DNA from: Caballeronia sp. NK8
GTDB taxonomy: Bacteria; Pseudomonadota; Gammaproteobacteria; Burkholderiales; Burkholderiaceae
Direction of reading: 5' to 3'
Assembly: GCF_018408855.1 (NCBI RefSeq)
Contig: NZ_AP024324.1
Span: 310,001-374,000, forward strand
DNA: 64,000 bases
The notes beneath the pieces were generated by a model. The model had not been told where the DNA came from. It did no database searches and saw nothing but the letters and a program-made list of their open reading frames with translations. A program made the translations under genes and the position numbers. Shown in pieces: positions 9,301 to 17,047 of this stretch (position 1 is its first letter; the number at the start of each line of letters is the position of its first letter).

Positions 9301-9500
9301 AGCGGCGTGGCGACCGTGCGCGCAATCGTATCGGCGGACGCACCGGGATACGATGTCGTGATCTGAATCGTGGTCGGTACGATGTTCGGATACTGCGCCA
9401 CCGGCAGCTTGATCATCGTCGCGAGACCGATGAGCACGACGAATATGTTGAGCACCGCGGCAAAGCGCGGATGCTCGATGAAGAAGTGCGTCAGCTTCAT
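6309..9500 (-). CDS. RND efflux pump inner-membrane transporter (HAE1 family)
   Basis: 1063 residues, standard for AcrB/MexF-type proton antiporters. It starts MKLTHFFIEHPRFAAVL and keeps NGVENMDYISSQS (porter domain), the proton-relay acidic pair in VVDDAIVVVEN (TM4) and the TM10 lysine in AKNAILIVEF. The open frame continues upstream to 10670 but only by chance; ATG 9500 gives the canonical N-terminus. The gene overlaps the fusion-protein gene before it and the outer-membrane gene after it by four bases each, so the three are one operon and one tripartite pump. Drugs, solvents or phenolics are possible substrates; none can be named from sequence. Confidence 0.95.
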   Translation of the reverse strand: MKLTHFFIEHPRFAAVLNIFVVLIGLATMIKLPVAQYPNIVPTTIQITTSYPGASADTIARTVATPLEQSINGVENMDYISSQSTGNGQLTITVIFKVGTNPDTALLLTRSRVEDTLSRLPADVQLQGVQVKKTIQALLLGVHVYSPDGSRSPEYLSNYMLKVRDQIARLPGVSDFQLFGERQYAMRIWIDPDKAASYKISAGEILAALRAQNAAVSAGVLNQPPVSNHGTGAYQINVEALGRLSTPEQFGDVVVKSDTQGHVTRIRDIGHVELGSVDYGSKAYADRYAATPWFVIATPDANVVQVEHDVWARMAELKKSFPPGVDYIKIYDPTTFVSQSIHEVAKTILIAILLVVGVVYLFLQNWRATIIPVVAIPVSLVGTFATLSIFGASINNLSLFGLVLAVGIVVDDAIVVVENVERNMALGMTPREAAHRTMNEVSTAIIAIALTLCAVFGPTALMSGISGLFFKQFAITIAASTVISCFVSLTLSPALCAVLLKPHDMEKTHGGTTALGRLHHAIFGRFNASFEWLSSKYGKMTGRAVRATTVMLLVYAGLIAATGLQMSKMPTGFIPEQDIGYQAVIAFLPPGSSLERTDKVIREVNDIVLDTPKLKGVTHTSPVSGFDVTTGTIAPNVGTLFYGLPSLYGKHVPGVNAASMLVELRKRVAGIKDAVVVVVNPPPVQGLGAAGGFKLMLEDRGGLGPQALAEAAHALVAAANKDKTFGGVFTLYNAGAPSVYADVDRLKAEKIGLTPTDVFSTMELYLGSQYVNDFNFMGRTYQVRVQADEAFRRTPQDIGRLKVRNTSGDMVPISSVATFRNDTQPYRVPRYNMYPAAEIMGAAGPGLSSGDAIERMEELAQQVLPNGIAYEWTDLAHQQKEQTMSPLVIFAASALFVFLVLAAQYESWKTPLAIVLIVPMCLLAAAIGLNVRGMPIDILAQIGFVVLVGLAAKNAILIVEFAKQRQDEDGVDAEDAATHAAHVRLRPILMTSFAFIAGVAPLAIAAGAGSEMRQSLGTTVFFGMLGVTLFGLAFTPAFYAFVRKLGVRDIRALPRKLSSGEAK

Positions 9501-10744
9501 GATCTTGCTCCTTCGGCCACTTGCTCTGTCGAGAACTGGATGCTTCCCGCGCGCGGCGAGATCTTCGCGCCCGGCCGAACCGACGGAATCCCGTCGATCA
9601 CGACACGGTCGTTCGGCGCAAGCCCGGACCGGATCACGCGCAGGCCGCCGCGCAGATCGCCGATTTGCACTTTCCTCGGCGTGGCCACGTCGTCCGCGCC
9701 GACCACGTACACCATGTGATCGGTTTGATCGTCGAGCACGGCGGCATCGGGCACGAGCAGCGCCGGCTGCGGCGCGGTCGTCGCCAGCCGCACGCGTGCA
9801 AAGCCGCCGGGCGTCAGCGACAGATCGCGATTGGGGATCGTGGCGCGCGCGTGGATGGTGCCGCTCGACCGGTCGAGCGCGTTGTCGATGAAATCGAACT
9901 TGCCGGTGCGCGTGAATCCGCTGTCGCCGGTGGGCGAGATACTCACGACGTCGGCCAGCGGTCCTTGCAGGCTTGCGCGCGAACGCTGGAACGCGGCGTA
10001 GTCGTTTTCGCTGATATCGAAGTCCAGATAGATCGGATCGAGCGAAACGATGGTGGCGAGCAGTGTCGTCGGCGCGCTGCCGGCGCGGCTGCCGGACACC
10101 AGATTGCCGATCGAGACGAGATGCGTGCCGATGCGGCCCGTGAAGGGCGCCACGATCCGGCAGCGATCCAGGTCGAAGCGCGCGTCGCGCACCAGCGCGT
10201 TCGCGCGGTCCACGGCCGCCTGCGCCGCGCGTTGCTCGGCCACGCGCTGATCGACGTTCTGGGCGGTTCCCGCTTCGGCACGCTGCAGCTCCTGCGCGCG
10301 GGCCAGTTCGCGTGTGGCGAGCGTCAGCCGCGCGCTGGCGGAGCCGAGTTCGGCCGTCGCTTCGCTCAGCTTGATCTGATACGGTTCCGGATCGATTTCG
10401 AAGAGCAGATCGCCCTGATGGACGATGTCGCCGTCCCTGAAGTGGATCTGCGTGAGCGTGCCGCCCACTTGCGCGCGCAGTTCGACACGATTCACCGCTG
10501 AAAACTGGCCCAGAGACCCGAGGCGGTCTTCTATGTCGCGCTGCAACGGCGCGCTCGTCATCACCGATGGTGGCGGTGTGACGATCGGCGCGGCATCGGA
10601 CCCATGAAGGTGAAACGCCGCCCCAACCGCCGCGGCGATCACGAGGCCAGCGACGCCTTTGCCGATCCATCGAACCGAAGGGGACCTGGCCGGGATTTCC
10701 GGAGCGTCGACTGCCGTCCCGGCTTGATCGATTTGGTTTTCCAT
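9497..10744 (-). CDS. RND efflux periplasmic adaptor (membrane fusion protein)
   Basis: About 415 residues. An N-terminal membrane anchor (GVAGLVIAAAVGAAFHLHG near residues 29-47) replaces a lipobox. The order is then the usual one: barrel-sandwich half (VELRAQVGGTLTQIHFRDGD), helical hairpin (residues about 125-190), the returning lipoyl half (APFTGRIGTHLVSIGNLV), a beta barrel and a membrane-proximal domain. ATG 10744 has AGGA five bases upstream; ATG 10750 is the alternative. It is first in the MFP-RND-OMF operon and ends in a four-base overlap with the RND start. Its promoter region faces the divergent hxlR gene and carries the shared operator module. Confidence 0.93.
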   Translation of the reverse strand: MENQIDQAGTAVDAPEIPARSPSVRWIGKGVAGLVIAAAVGAAFHLHGSDAAPIVTPPPSVMTSAPLQRDIEDRLGSLGQFSAVNRVELRAQVGGTLTQIHFRDGDIVHQGDLLFEIDPEPYQIKLSEATAELGSASARLTLATRELARAQELQRAEAGTAQNVDQRVAEQRAAQAAVDRANALVRDARFDLDRCRIVAPFTGRIGTHLVSIGNLVSGSRAGSAPTTLLATIVSLDPIYLDFDISENDYAAFQRSRASLQGPLADVVSISPTGDSGFTRTGKFDFIDNALDRSSGTIHARATIPNRDLSLTPGGFARVRLATTAPQPALLVPDAAVLDDQTDHMVYVVGADDVATPRKVQIGDLRGGLRVIRSGLAPNDRVVIDGIPSVRPGAKISPRAGSIQFSTEQVAEGARS

Positions 10745-10827
10745 GGGCATCCTAAGTAAGTTGATTTGCTGGACGAGATCGAGGTCGAGACCGATTCCTG
10801 CGCCGATCCACGAAGACTGCCAGCTAA

Positions 10828-10924
10828 GTTTCGTGACGCAACTATAGGCAAGCCGGTTGCGGCTCGGTACTGGCCGAAACCGGGAAGCTGTTCCCCGCAA
10901 AATGGTTAAGTTGCGTGATGAAAC
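10828..10924. promoter_or_regulatory. divergent promoter/operator module, copy B (RND operon and hxlR)
   Basis: Three elements are visible. GTTTCGTGACGCAAC at 10828-10842 overlaps a leftward -10 TATAGT (10841-10846). GGGAAGCTGTTCCC sits at 10882-10895. GTTGCGTGATGAAAC sits at 10910-10924, 22 bases before the hxlR start. The first two repeat copy A in sequence and in exact spacing (54 bases), and flanking bases such as TATAGGNAAGCC and CCCCGYAAAAYGGT are also kept. The third gives an extra operator for hxlR, which fits autoregulation. The operator assignment is inferred from position and symmetry. Confidence 0.72.
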
Positions 10925-10945
10925 TTCGATTACTATCTGTCCATC

Positions 10946-11458
10946 ATGTACAGAAAACGCTTCGACGAAATGGATTGCTCGATCGCTCGCGCCCTCGACG
11001 AAGTAGGCGAGTGGTGGACGCTGCTGATCGTGCGCGAATGCACGCAGGGCAGCAGGCGCTTCGACGAGTTCCAGAATGGGCTTGGCATCGCCAGAAATGT
11101 TCTGACGGCACGGCTCGAGCGGATGATCGAGCTGGGCATTCTCGAACGCTTCCCGATTGCGGAGCGCGCGAATACCTTCGGCTACCGGCTAACCTCGAAA
11201 GGGGCGGATTTGTATCCGGTGCTGGTCGCGCTCATGCAGTGGGGAGACCGATGGCTGAGATCGAACGGCAAGCCGCCTATCGCACTGGTCGAACATGCGA
11301 GCGGGAATCCCGTCGAGACGGTTGAGGTTCGCGGAGCGGACGGGCATGCGCTGGGCTATCGGGACGTTCGCTTCGCGGCCGGCCCCGGCGCGACGAAGAA
11401 GACGCGGGATGTCATCGAGAACCGTAATGATCGCGTGCTCGGCGACCCGGAGGCTTAG
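10946..11458 (+). CDS. HxlR-type winged-helix transcriptional regulator
   Basis: 170 residues. The HxlR domain is plain: CSIARALDEVGEWWTLLIVRE near residues 11-31, GIARNVLTARLERMIELGILER (recognition and wing) and a wing ending YRLTSKGADLYPVL. Cys11 matches the conserved N-terminal cysteine that senses quinones or disulfide stress in characterised relatives such as YodB and HypR. Redox sensing here is inference. About 60 extra residues follow the domain. The gene is divergent from the RND operon, with operator-like repeats between and a further copy before the MFS gene at 4706, so it probably controls both efflux units and itself. It ends in a four-base overlap with the convergent LysR gene. 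Confidence 0.92.
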   Translation: MYRKRFDEMDCSIARALDEVGEWWTLLIVRECTQGSRRFDEFQNGLGIARNVLTARLERMIELGILERFPIAERANTFGYRLTSKGADLYPVLVALMQWGDRWLRSNGKPPIALVEHASGNPVETVEVRGADGHALGYRDVRFAAGPGATKKTRDVIENRNDRVLGDPEA

Positions 11459-12375
11459 CGCTGCTTTTGCTTGCCGAAGCGCGACAAGGACTCCCTGAGC
11501 TTCGGTGCTGCGAAGTCGATGAAATGCCGGAGTTTGATCGGCATCAGGTTGCGCGACACATGAACCATATGCACGGGCACAGGTTCGATCTCGAACTGCG
11601 GCAGAAGTATTTCGATCTGTCCGCTGCGCAGTGCCTCGTCGGCGTCGTGCTCGAACACGTAGGTGATGCCCGCATCGTCGGCTGCGGCGCTGACCGCGGC
11701 ATCGGGCGACGTGACTTCGAGCCGGGGCTTTACGGCCAGCAGATAGATCTTTTGCGTCGACGGAAGCCGGAAGCGCCAGGGCGACAGGTACGGGCTATTG
11801 AAGACCACGCACGGGTATTTCACGAGGTCATCGGGTTCGCGCGGGGGCGCGATTCTGGCGAGGAGGGCCGGACTCGCGCACACGATCGGGCGCAATGAGC
11901 CGATGCGCGTGGCGATCATATTGCTGTCGGGCAACTCGCCGATGCGTACGGCGAGATCGGCGTGCGAATCGATCAGGTCGATGTTCCGGTCGGAGAGAAG
12001 GAGCCGTACCGTGATGTCCGGATACTGCGCGAGGAACTGGTTGATGACCGGTAACACATGCAGGCGGCCAAGCTGCACGGGCGCGGTGACGACCAGCTCG
12101 CCACGCGCGGTGGCGAATTCACCGGTGGCTTCGTGCTCCTGTTCACGCACGAGGTCGAGAATGCGCCGCGCCGCGGCGACGTATGACATGCCTGCGTCGG
12201 TCAACGTGAGCTTGCGCGTGGTGCGTATGAGCAGCCGAGTGCCGAGCATCTCTTCGAGATCGGCAACCTTGCGGGTCAGCGTGCTGACAGGAATTTTCAG
12301 CTCACGAGCCGCCGCCGACAAACTGCCTCCGTCCACCGCGGTCACCAGCATTTCCATGGCTTCTAGTCGGTCCAC
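11455..12375 (-). CDS. LysR-family transcriptional regulator
   Basis: 306 residues. An N-terminal winged HTH (MDRLEAMEMLVTAVDGGSLS, SAAARELKIPVSTLTRKVADLE) is followed by a substrate-binding domain (from about residue 90: ELVVTAPVQLGRLHVLPVI). The sequence resembles the CrgA/DmlR-like group that often sits beside dehydrogenase genes. It is convergent with hxlR (four-base overlap) and divergent from the DUF1993 gene at 12463, with only 87 bases between, so that gene is the nearest candidate target. No clear T-N11-A box could be assigned in the gap. Confidence 0.9.
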   Translation of the reverse strand: MDRLEAMEMLVTAVDGGSLSAAARELKIPVSTLTRKVADLEEMLGTRLLIRTTRKLTLTDAGMSYVAAARRILDLVREQEHEATGEFATARGELVVTAPVQLGRLHVLPVINQFLAQYPDITVRLLLSDRNIDLIDSHADLAVRIGELPDSNMIATRIGSLRPIVCASPALLARIAPPREPDDLVKYPCVVFNSPYLSPWRFRLPSTQKIYLLAVKPRLEVTSPDAAVSAAADDAGITYVFEHDADEALRSGQIEILLPQFEIEPVPVHMVHVSRNLMPIKLRHFIDFAAPKLRESLSRFGKQKQR

Positions 12376-12462
12376 TGCGTTTGCTCACGACGAATTGAGT
12401 CGCCGTATTGTAGGGGAAGTGGCCTTCGAAGGCTCGAATCCATCTGTCTCTGGAGATCCGAA

Positions 12463-12966
12463 ATGTATGCACAAGCTATCGCGCAATGCGTGGAAGCAGT
12501 CAGAACGATCGAGACGTATCTCGACAAGGCGGAGCGCTTCGCGAGTGCGAAGAAGTTCGATGTCGCCGTCCTGCTGTCGACGCGGCTCGCGCCTGACATG
12601 GCCGCGTTGCTCTATCAGATACAAAGCGCTTGCGACTATCTGAAGGGCGGAGCCGCGTGGCTGTCGGGACAGCAGCCTCCGCGACATGTAGACAATGAGA
12701 AGACGCTCGAAGAAGCGCGTGCGCGCATCCGCAAGACGATCGAGTTCGTCGAGAGCATTGCGGTCGAGCAATACGAGGACGCGGCCGCACAGATCGTAAA
12801 AGTGTCGTGGGTGCCGGGAAAATTAACGGGGGAGAACTATCTGCTGCAAATCGTGATTCCGAATGTCTACTTTCATGTTGCGATGGCTTATGCGATCTTG
12901 CGTGCAAATGGAGTTGACGTCGGGAAGCAGGACTTTATCGGTCTGGTCAATGCCTTCGACGCTTGA
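12463..12966 (+). CDS. DUF1993 domain protein
   Basis: 167 residues matching the DUF1993 family of DinB-like four-helix proteins. Conserved pieces are LSTRLAPDMAALLYQIQSACDYLKGGAAWL (continuous, near residues 37-66) and NYLLQIVIPNVYFHVAMAYAILRANGVDVGK near the C-terminus, including the family-typical FHxxxAYAILR. GGAG at 12451-12454 precedes ATG 12463. Members have no firmly established reaction. It lies divergent from a LysR regulator, which is its likely controller. Length and ends fit a complete gene. Confidence 0.85.
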   Translation: MYAQAIAQCVEAVRTIETYLDKAERFASAKKFDVAVLLSTRLAPDMAALLYQIQSACDYLKGGAAWLSGQQPPRHVDNEKTLEEARARIRKTIEFVESIAVEQYEDAAAQIVKVSWVPGKLTGENYLLQIVIPNVYFHVAMAYAILRANGVDVGKQDFIGLVNAFDA

Positions 12967-13142
12967 ACGGCGATGGAGGCCGCTTCGGTACGTAGTCAGT
13001 GCAAGAAGTGACTTTGTGGAAACGTATATCTAATGTATTTTGGCGACAGCAACTAAAGGCAACCAGCGCTGCCCGTCAAGCCAGTTTGCGTAGAATGCCT
13101 ACACTGGTCCTGACTTTCACCTCCGCGCACCAAGGACATCTC

Positions 13143-14270
13143 ATGCTGCAGCCATTCGCGTCTTCAGATTCCTTCACGATCGGAGTCGAGCTCGAGATTC
13201 AAGTAGTTAATACGCATGACTACAATCTGACCAAGGCGACAACGGAGCTGCTGAGTCGAGTCAAGGAGAAAAGCTTCGCGGGAGCGATCAATCCAGAGAC
13301 GACTGAAGGAATGATCGAAGTGTCCACCGGCGTGTGCAAGGACTTCAGTCAGGCGAGAAGCGAGTTGCTGGTTCTTCGCGACACGCTGGTGCACGCCGCC
13401 GACTTTTTGAATGTCGGGGTGTGCGGTGGAGGGACCAACTTTTTCCAGAACTGGTTCGACCAACGGTCGGACGGACGCGAACGCTCTGAGTACCTCATGG
13501 GGCTGTACGGGGCCCTTTATCAGCAATTCACGATCTTTGGCCAACACGTGCATGTTGGCTGTCCCGATCCCGACTCGGCGCTCGTTCTACTGCATTCGCT
13601 TTCGCGTTATGTTCCACACTTCATCGCTTTGGCGGCCTCGTCTCCTTTCGTACAAGGAAGCGACACGCAGTTTCAGTGTGCCAGGCTCAATTCGGTTGCA
13701 CCGTTCCCTCTGGCCGGATATGCACCCTTCGTAACGAGATGGTCCGACTTCGAGCAATACTTCGATCGCATGACCAACACGGGGCTCGTCAAGAGCCTCA
13801 AAGACTTTTACTGGGATATTCGCCCAAGTCCAGGATATGGCACGATCGAAGTTCGTGTCATGGATACGCCACTGCGCGTCGAATGGGCTGCCGCAATCGC
13901 GGCCTATATACAGACCCTCTCGCGCTATCTCCTGGTTGACAGGCCTGTGTGCCTCAGCGAGCGAGATTACGAGGTCTATCGAACCAACCGGTTCATGGCG
14001 TGCCGCTTTGGTCTGGACGGAACGTGCGTGAATCCGGAGACTGGCCACCGTAGCTCGATCCGGAGCGAGATTGTCGACACGCTAGACGCGATCGCGAGTC
14101 ATGCGCAAGCCCTGGGGGCAGAGGAAGGCCTCGACATCATCAGGCGCAATATGGCCTCCGGTGTGAGCGATGCTGACTGGCTACGCCGCGTCTACGGCGC
14201 GCATGACTCGTTGCATGAAGTGGTTCGACAACAATGTCAGATTTGGCGCGGAGCGGAGACGCTTGGCTAA
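13143..14270 (+). CDS. ybdK: YbdK-type carboxylate-amine ligase (GCS2 family)
   Basis: 375 residues, as expected for YbdK, a weak ATP-dependent glutamate-cysteine ligase of the GCS2 family. The N-terminus shows [12 protein letters not shown], the acidic pair that binds metal and [30 protein letters not shown] and [11 protein letters not shown] follow in the usual order. ATG 13143 has AAGGA ten bases upstream; an in-frame extension to 12999 lacks a site and family similarity. It stands alone, with 176 bases before it and 277 after it that hold no recognisable gene. It could make a gamma-glutamyl compound, but YbdK substrates remain poorly defined. Confidence 0.9.
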   Translation: MLQPFASSDSFTIGVELEIQVVNTHDYNLTKATTELLSRVKEKSFAGAINPETTEGMIEVSTGVCKDFSQARSELLVLRDTLVHAADFLNVGVCGGGTNFFQNWFDQRSDGRERSEYLMGLYGALYQQFTIFGQHVHVGCPDPDSALVLLHSLSRYVPHFIALAASSPFVQGSDTQFQCARLNSVAPFPLAGYAPFVTRWSDFEQYFDRMTNTGLVKSLKDFYWDIRPSPGYGTIEVRVMDTPLRVEWAAAIAAYIQTLSRYLLVDRPVCLSERDYEVYRTNRFMACRFGLDGTCVNPETGHRSSIRSEIVDTLDAIASHAQALGAEEGLDIIRRNMASGVSDADWLRRVYGAHDSLHEVVRQQCQIWRGAETLG

Positions 14271-14547
14271 CTCGTCTATGAGCCCGATGTTTGCTTGCTC
14301 ATAAAAGTTAAATGCGTCCATGTGCCGGTCTCGACGCCGGACAAGCGTCAACCCCGGACACTGCGAACATGATCTGAAAAAAATTCTCAGCTCATGGTCG
14401 ACAAAGCGGTAACAATACCGCGCGGGAAAATCCGCTGCGTTGTTGGCCAAGCCGACGCGAGGCACTATGATGAACGCCACGTGCTCACTCGCGGCACTTG
14501 GTCGGTTCCGGTCCAGACGATGGTGTCTCGAAGCGACGGAGGAAATG

Positions 14548-16884
14548 ATGCGACGCTTCTTTCCCTTGCGTCCGTTCGTGCTCTTCACGGCGCTCGCTAG
14601 CGCGCAGCTTCACTGCGTCCATGCGGCGCCGCCGCTGCCTTCGGGCGGGCAGTTCGTCGCAGGAAGCGGCTCGATCAGCAGAGGCGGGCGCTCCGTCACG
14701 ATCGACCAGACTTCGACGCGCGGCGTCGTCGACTGGCGCAGCTTTTCGATCGCTCCATCGCGCACGGTCACGTTCAACAACGGCAACGGCGCGACGCTCA
14801 ATCGCGTGACGGGCGGCGATCCATCGGTAATTCTCGGCAGTCTCACGGCCACCGGCAGCGTCTATTTGCTCAACCCGCAGGGCGTGCTCATCGGGCGCGG
14901 CGGCGTAGTTTCGACGGGCGGACGCTTCGTCGCGTCATCGCTCGATATCGCCAACGATGCATTCATGGCCGGCGGCCCGCTGACGCTTTCGGGCGGTGGC
15001 GACGGCGCGGTCATCAATCTCGGCAGGATCGGTTCGAGCGGCGGCGACGTGTTCCTCGTCTCGCGCGCGATCGCGGCCAATCGCGGCTCGATCGATGCAC
15101 CGAACGGCACGGTCGAACTCGCGGCGGGCGCGCAAGTGTTGTTGCAGGACAGCGCGGGCAGTCATCAGGTCTTCGTAGATGCTGGCAGCCACGGCACGGT
15201 GACCAATGCGGGAGCGATCCGCGCGGCGCAAGTCGACCTGCAAGCCGCCGACGGCAACGTATACGCGCTGGCCGGGCATCACGCGGGCATTCGCGCCACC
15301 GGAACGGCGACGCGCGACGGGCACGTGTGGCTCGTCGCGGAGCAGGGCGCGGTGCACGCGAGCGGTCGCGTCGACGCGACGAACGCGGACGGCAGCGGCG
15401 GCACTGTCGAGACGAACGCGACGAAACTCGACATCGGCCGCGCGACAGTGCGCGCGGGCCAATGGAATCTGATCGCGCCGACATTCACGATCGACACCGA
15501 CGCCGCGCGCGCGATCTCGCGCAGTCTCGGCAAAGGGACCTCGGTGAACGTCGTCGCAAACGGCGCCGACGGCGACCTCGCGCTGAACGGCGATGTCAGC
15601 TGGAAGGGCGATGCATCGCTTGCGCTCGCCGCCGCGCGCAACGTGACGATCGCGCCGGGCGCGGCGATCGGCAATGCGGGCAACGGCAATCTGACCGTGC
15701 GCGCCGACGCGGGCGCGATCGGCAACGGCGGCGGCATTGCGAATCACGGCACGATCGACTGGTCGGGGAGCACGGGCGTCGTCAGTTTGCTCTACGACAT
15801 GAACGGCAGCTACGCGCCCGGCGCGCTGCTCGGCAATCAAAGCTGGACGGCCGCGCCGATGAGCGGCCGCGTCACGCAGATCACGGCGTACAAGCTCGTG
15901 AACAGTCTCACCGATCTCGCCGCCATCTCGCAGGATTTGAAGGGCAACTACGCGCTGGGCAAAGACATCGACGCGAAATCGACGGCAACCACGCCCGTCA
16001 CGCCGATCGCGCCGACAGCGCAAGCGCCGTTCGCCGGCCAGTTCGACGGCTTTGGCCATGTCATCGACGGCCTTGCGATCACGACGCACGATATCGGCGT
16101 GACGGCGGGCGTCGGGCTGTTCGGCGTCGTCGGCAAGGACGGCGTCGTGCGCAACCTGGGACTGACCAATGTCGATGTTTCCGGCGATGCGGGCGGCGGG
16201 TACGGGCCGATCGCCGGGCGTAACGACGGCACCGTCGCGTATGCGTGGGCGACGGGCGGCGTCGGCAGCGGACAATCGTTCGGCGGGATTTCGGGCGGGG
16301 GCCTCGTCGGTGTGAACGCGGGCACGATCGAGCGATCGTGGAGCGGCGCGGGTGTCGGCGGAGCGGGTTCCTATGGCGGCCTCGTCTATCAGAACGACGG
16401 CCTGATCGTGCAGTCCTTCGCGACCGGCAACGTCAACGGCGGCGGATCGCACACGTCGGGCAGCGCGCTGGTCCAGCGCAACAACGGCGTCATCCGGCAG
16501 TCGTATGCCACAGGCGACGTCAACACGATCAGTGGCGGCGGCGGGCTCGTCGGCACGAATGCGGGAACGGGCGTCATCGAGCAATCGTTCGCGACGGGCG
16601 CGATAGGCCGCGGCGGATCGCCCAATACGTTCGGCGCGATTGCATCGGAGAACGGCGGCACGATCCGGAACGACGTTTATTGGGACATTCAGACGACGTT
16701 CCACACCAACGCGGTCGCGTATCCGCTGGCCGGGACGGCGCCGCCTGCCTCGAACGGGCTGACCACGCAGCAGATGAGCAACCCGGCGAGTTTCGCGTCG
16801 TGGGAGTTCGGGCCATCGGGCGTCTGGGCGATACCCGCCGGCGCGACACATCCGGTTCTGCAATGGCAAGTAACGGGGCAGTGA
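14548..16884 (+). CDS. TpsA-like filamentous-haemagglutinin exoprotein with GLUG repeats
   Basis: 778 residues. A signal peptide (MRRFFPLRPFVLFTALASA..HA) leads into a TPS secretion domain: SVTIDQTSTRGVVDW, FNNGNGATLNRVTGGDP, GSVYLLNPQGVLIGRGG. A Gly/Asn/Ala-rich beta-helix stretch follows, then at least four GLUG motifs (GGLVGVNAG, GGLVYQNDG, GSALVQRNNG, GGLVGTNAG, each with an SFATG or SYATG partner) before the end HPVLQWQVTGQ. ATG 14548 is five bases after GGAGG; 14545 is the alternative. Two-partner exoproteins need a TpsB pore, and no tpsB is present in this window. An IS element begins 101 bases after its stop. Confidence 0.88.
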   Translation: MRRFFPLRPFVLFTALASAQLHCVHAAPPLPSGGQFVAGSGSISRGGRSVTIDQTSTRGVVDWRSFSIAPSRTVTFNNGNGATLNRVTGGDPSVILGSLTATGSVYLLNPQGVLIGRGGVVSTGGRFVASSLDIANDAFMAGGPLTLSGGGDGAVINLGRIGSSGGDVFLVSRAIAANRGSIDAPNGTVELAAGAQVLLQDSAGSHQVFVDAGSHGTVTNAGAIRAAQVDLQAADGNVYALAGHHAGIRATGTATRDGHVWLVAEQGAVHASGRVDATNADGSGGTVETNATKLDIGRATVRAGQWNLIAPTFTIDTDAARAISRSLGKGTSVNVVANGADGDLALNGDVSWKGDASLALAAARNVTIAPGAAIGNAGNGNLTVRADAGAIGNGGGIANHGTIDWSGSTGVVSLLYDMNGSYAPGALLGNQSWTAAPMSGRVTQITAYKLVNSLTDLAAISQDLKGNYALGKDIDAKSTATTPVTPIAPTAQAPFAGQFDGFGHVIDGLAITTHDIGVTAGVGLFGVVGKDGVVRNLGLTNVDVSGDAGGGYGPIAGRNDGTVAYAWATGGVGSGQSFGGISGGGLVGVNAGTIERSWSGAGVGGAGSYGGLVYQNDGLIVQSFATGNVNGGGSHTSGSALVQRNNGVIRQSYATGDVNTISGGGGLVGTNAGTGVIEQSFATGAIGRGGSPNTFGAIASENGGTIRNDVYWDIQTTFHTNAVAYPLAGTAPPASNGLTTQQMSNPASFASWEFGPSGVWAIPAGATHPVLQWQVTGQ

Positions 16885-16909
16885 GTGAGCGACGATGCTC
16901 AGGGGCGGT

Positions 16910-16925
16910 GAGCGGCTTTCCGCTC
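16910..16925. terminator. small hairpin after the exoprotein gene
   Basis: GAGCGG pairs with CCGCTC around CTTT, 25 bases after the stop of the exoprotein gene. There is no T tract, so it is only a weak terminator candidate or a 3' end stabiliser. Confidence 0.35.
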
Positions 16926-16985
16926 GGAACCGTTGACGCCTTGGTCCCATGAGATTGATTTCTACCAATGTCACGGCCAGATTGA

Positions 16986-17019
16986 AATGTCGGGGTGCGG
17001 GCTCGTTAGAAATGTCCGG
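16986..17019 (+). repeat. left terminal inverted repeat of the IS
   Basis: It begins AATGTCGGGG and ends TTAGAAATGTCCGG. It matches the reverse complement of 18508-18540 in the outer AATGTCGGG, the central GCTC and the inner TTAGAAATGTCCGG, with a few mismatches and one base of length difference. Confidence 0.85.
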
Positions 17020-17047
17020 GTCTAGGGCTTGTTAATCCTTCTTCAGA

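Noticed and set aside
9501..10670. RND gene frame open for 390 more codons upstream
   Set aside because: It overlaps the fusion-protein gene and has no family similarity; the canonical RND start is at 9500.
12421..12450. tRNA 3'-like string GGCTCGAATCC before the DUF1993 gene
   Set aside because: The T-arm would need a mismatched stem and no matching acceptor or anticodon arm lies upstream.
14935..16974. 679-codon reverse frame opposite the exoprotein gene
   Set aside because: It is an Arg-rich antisense shadow typical of GC-rich DNA, with no domain.
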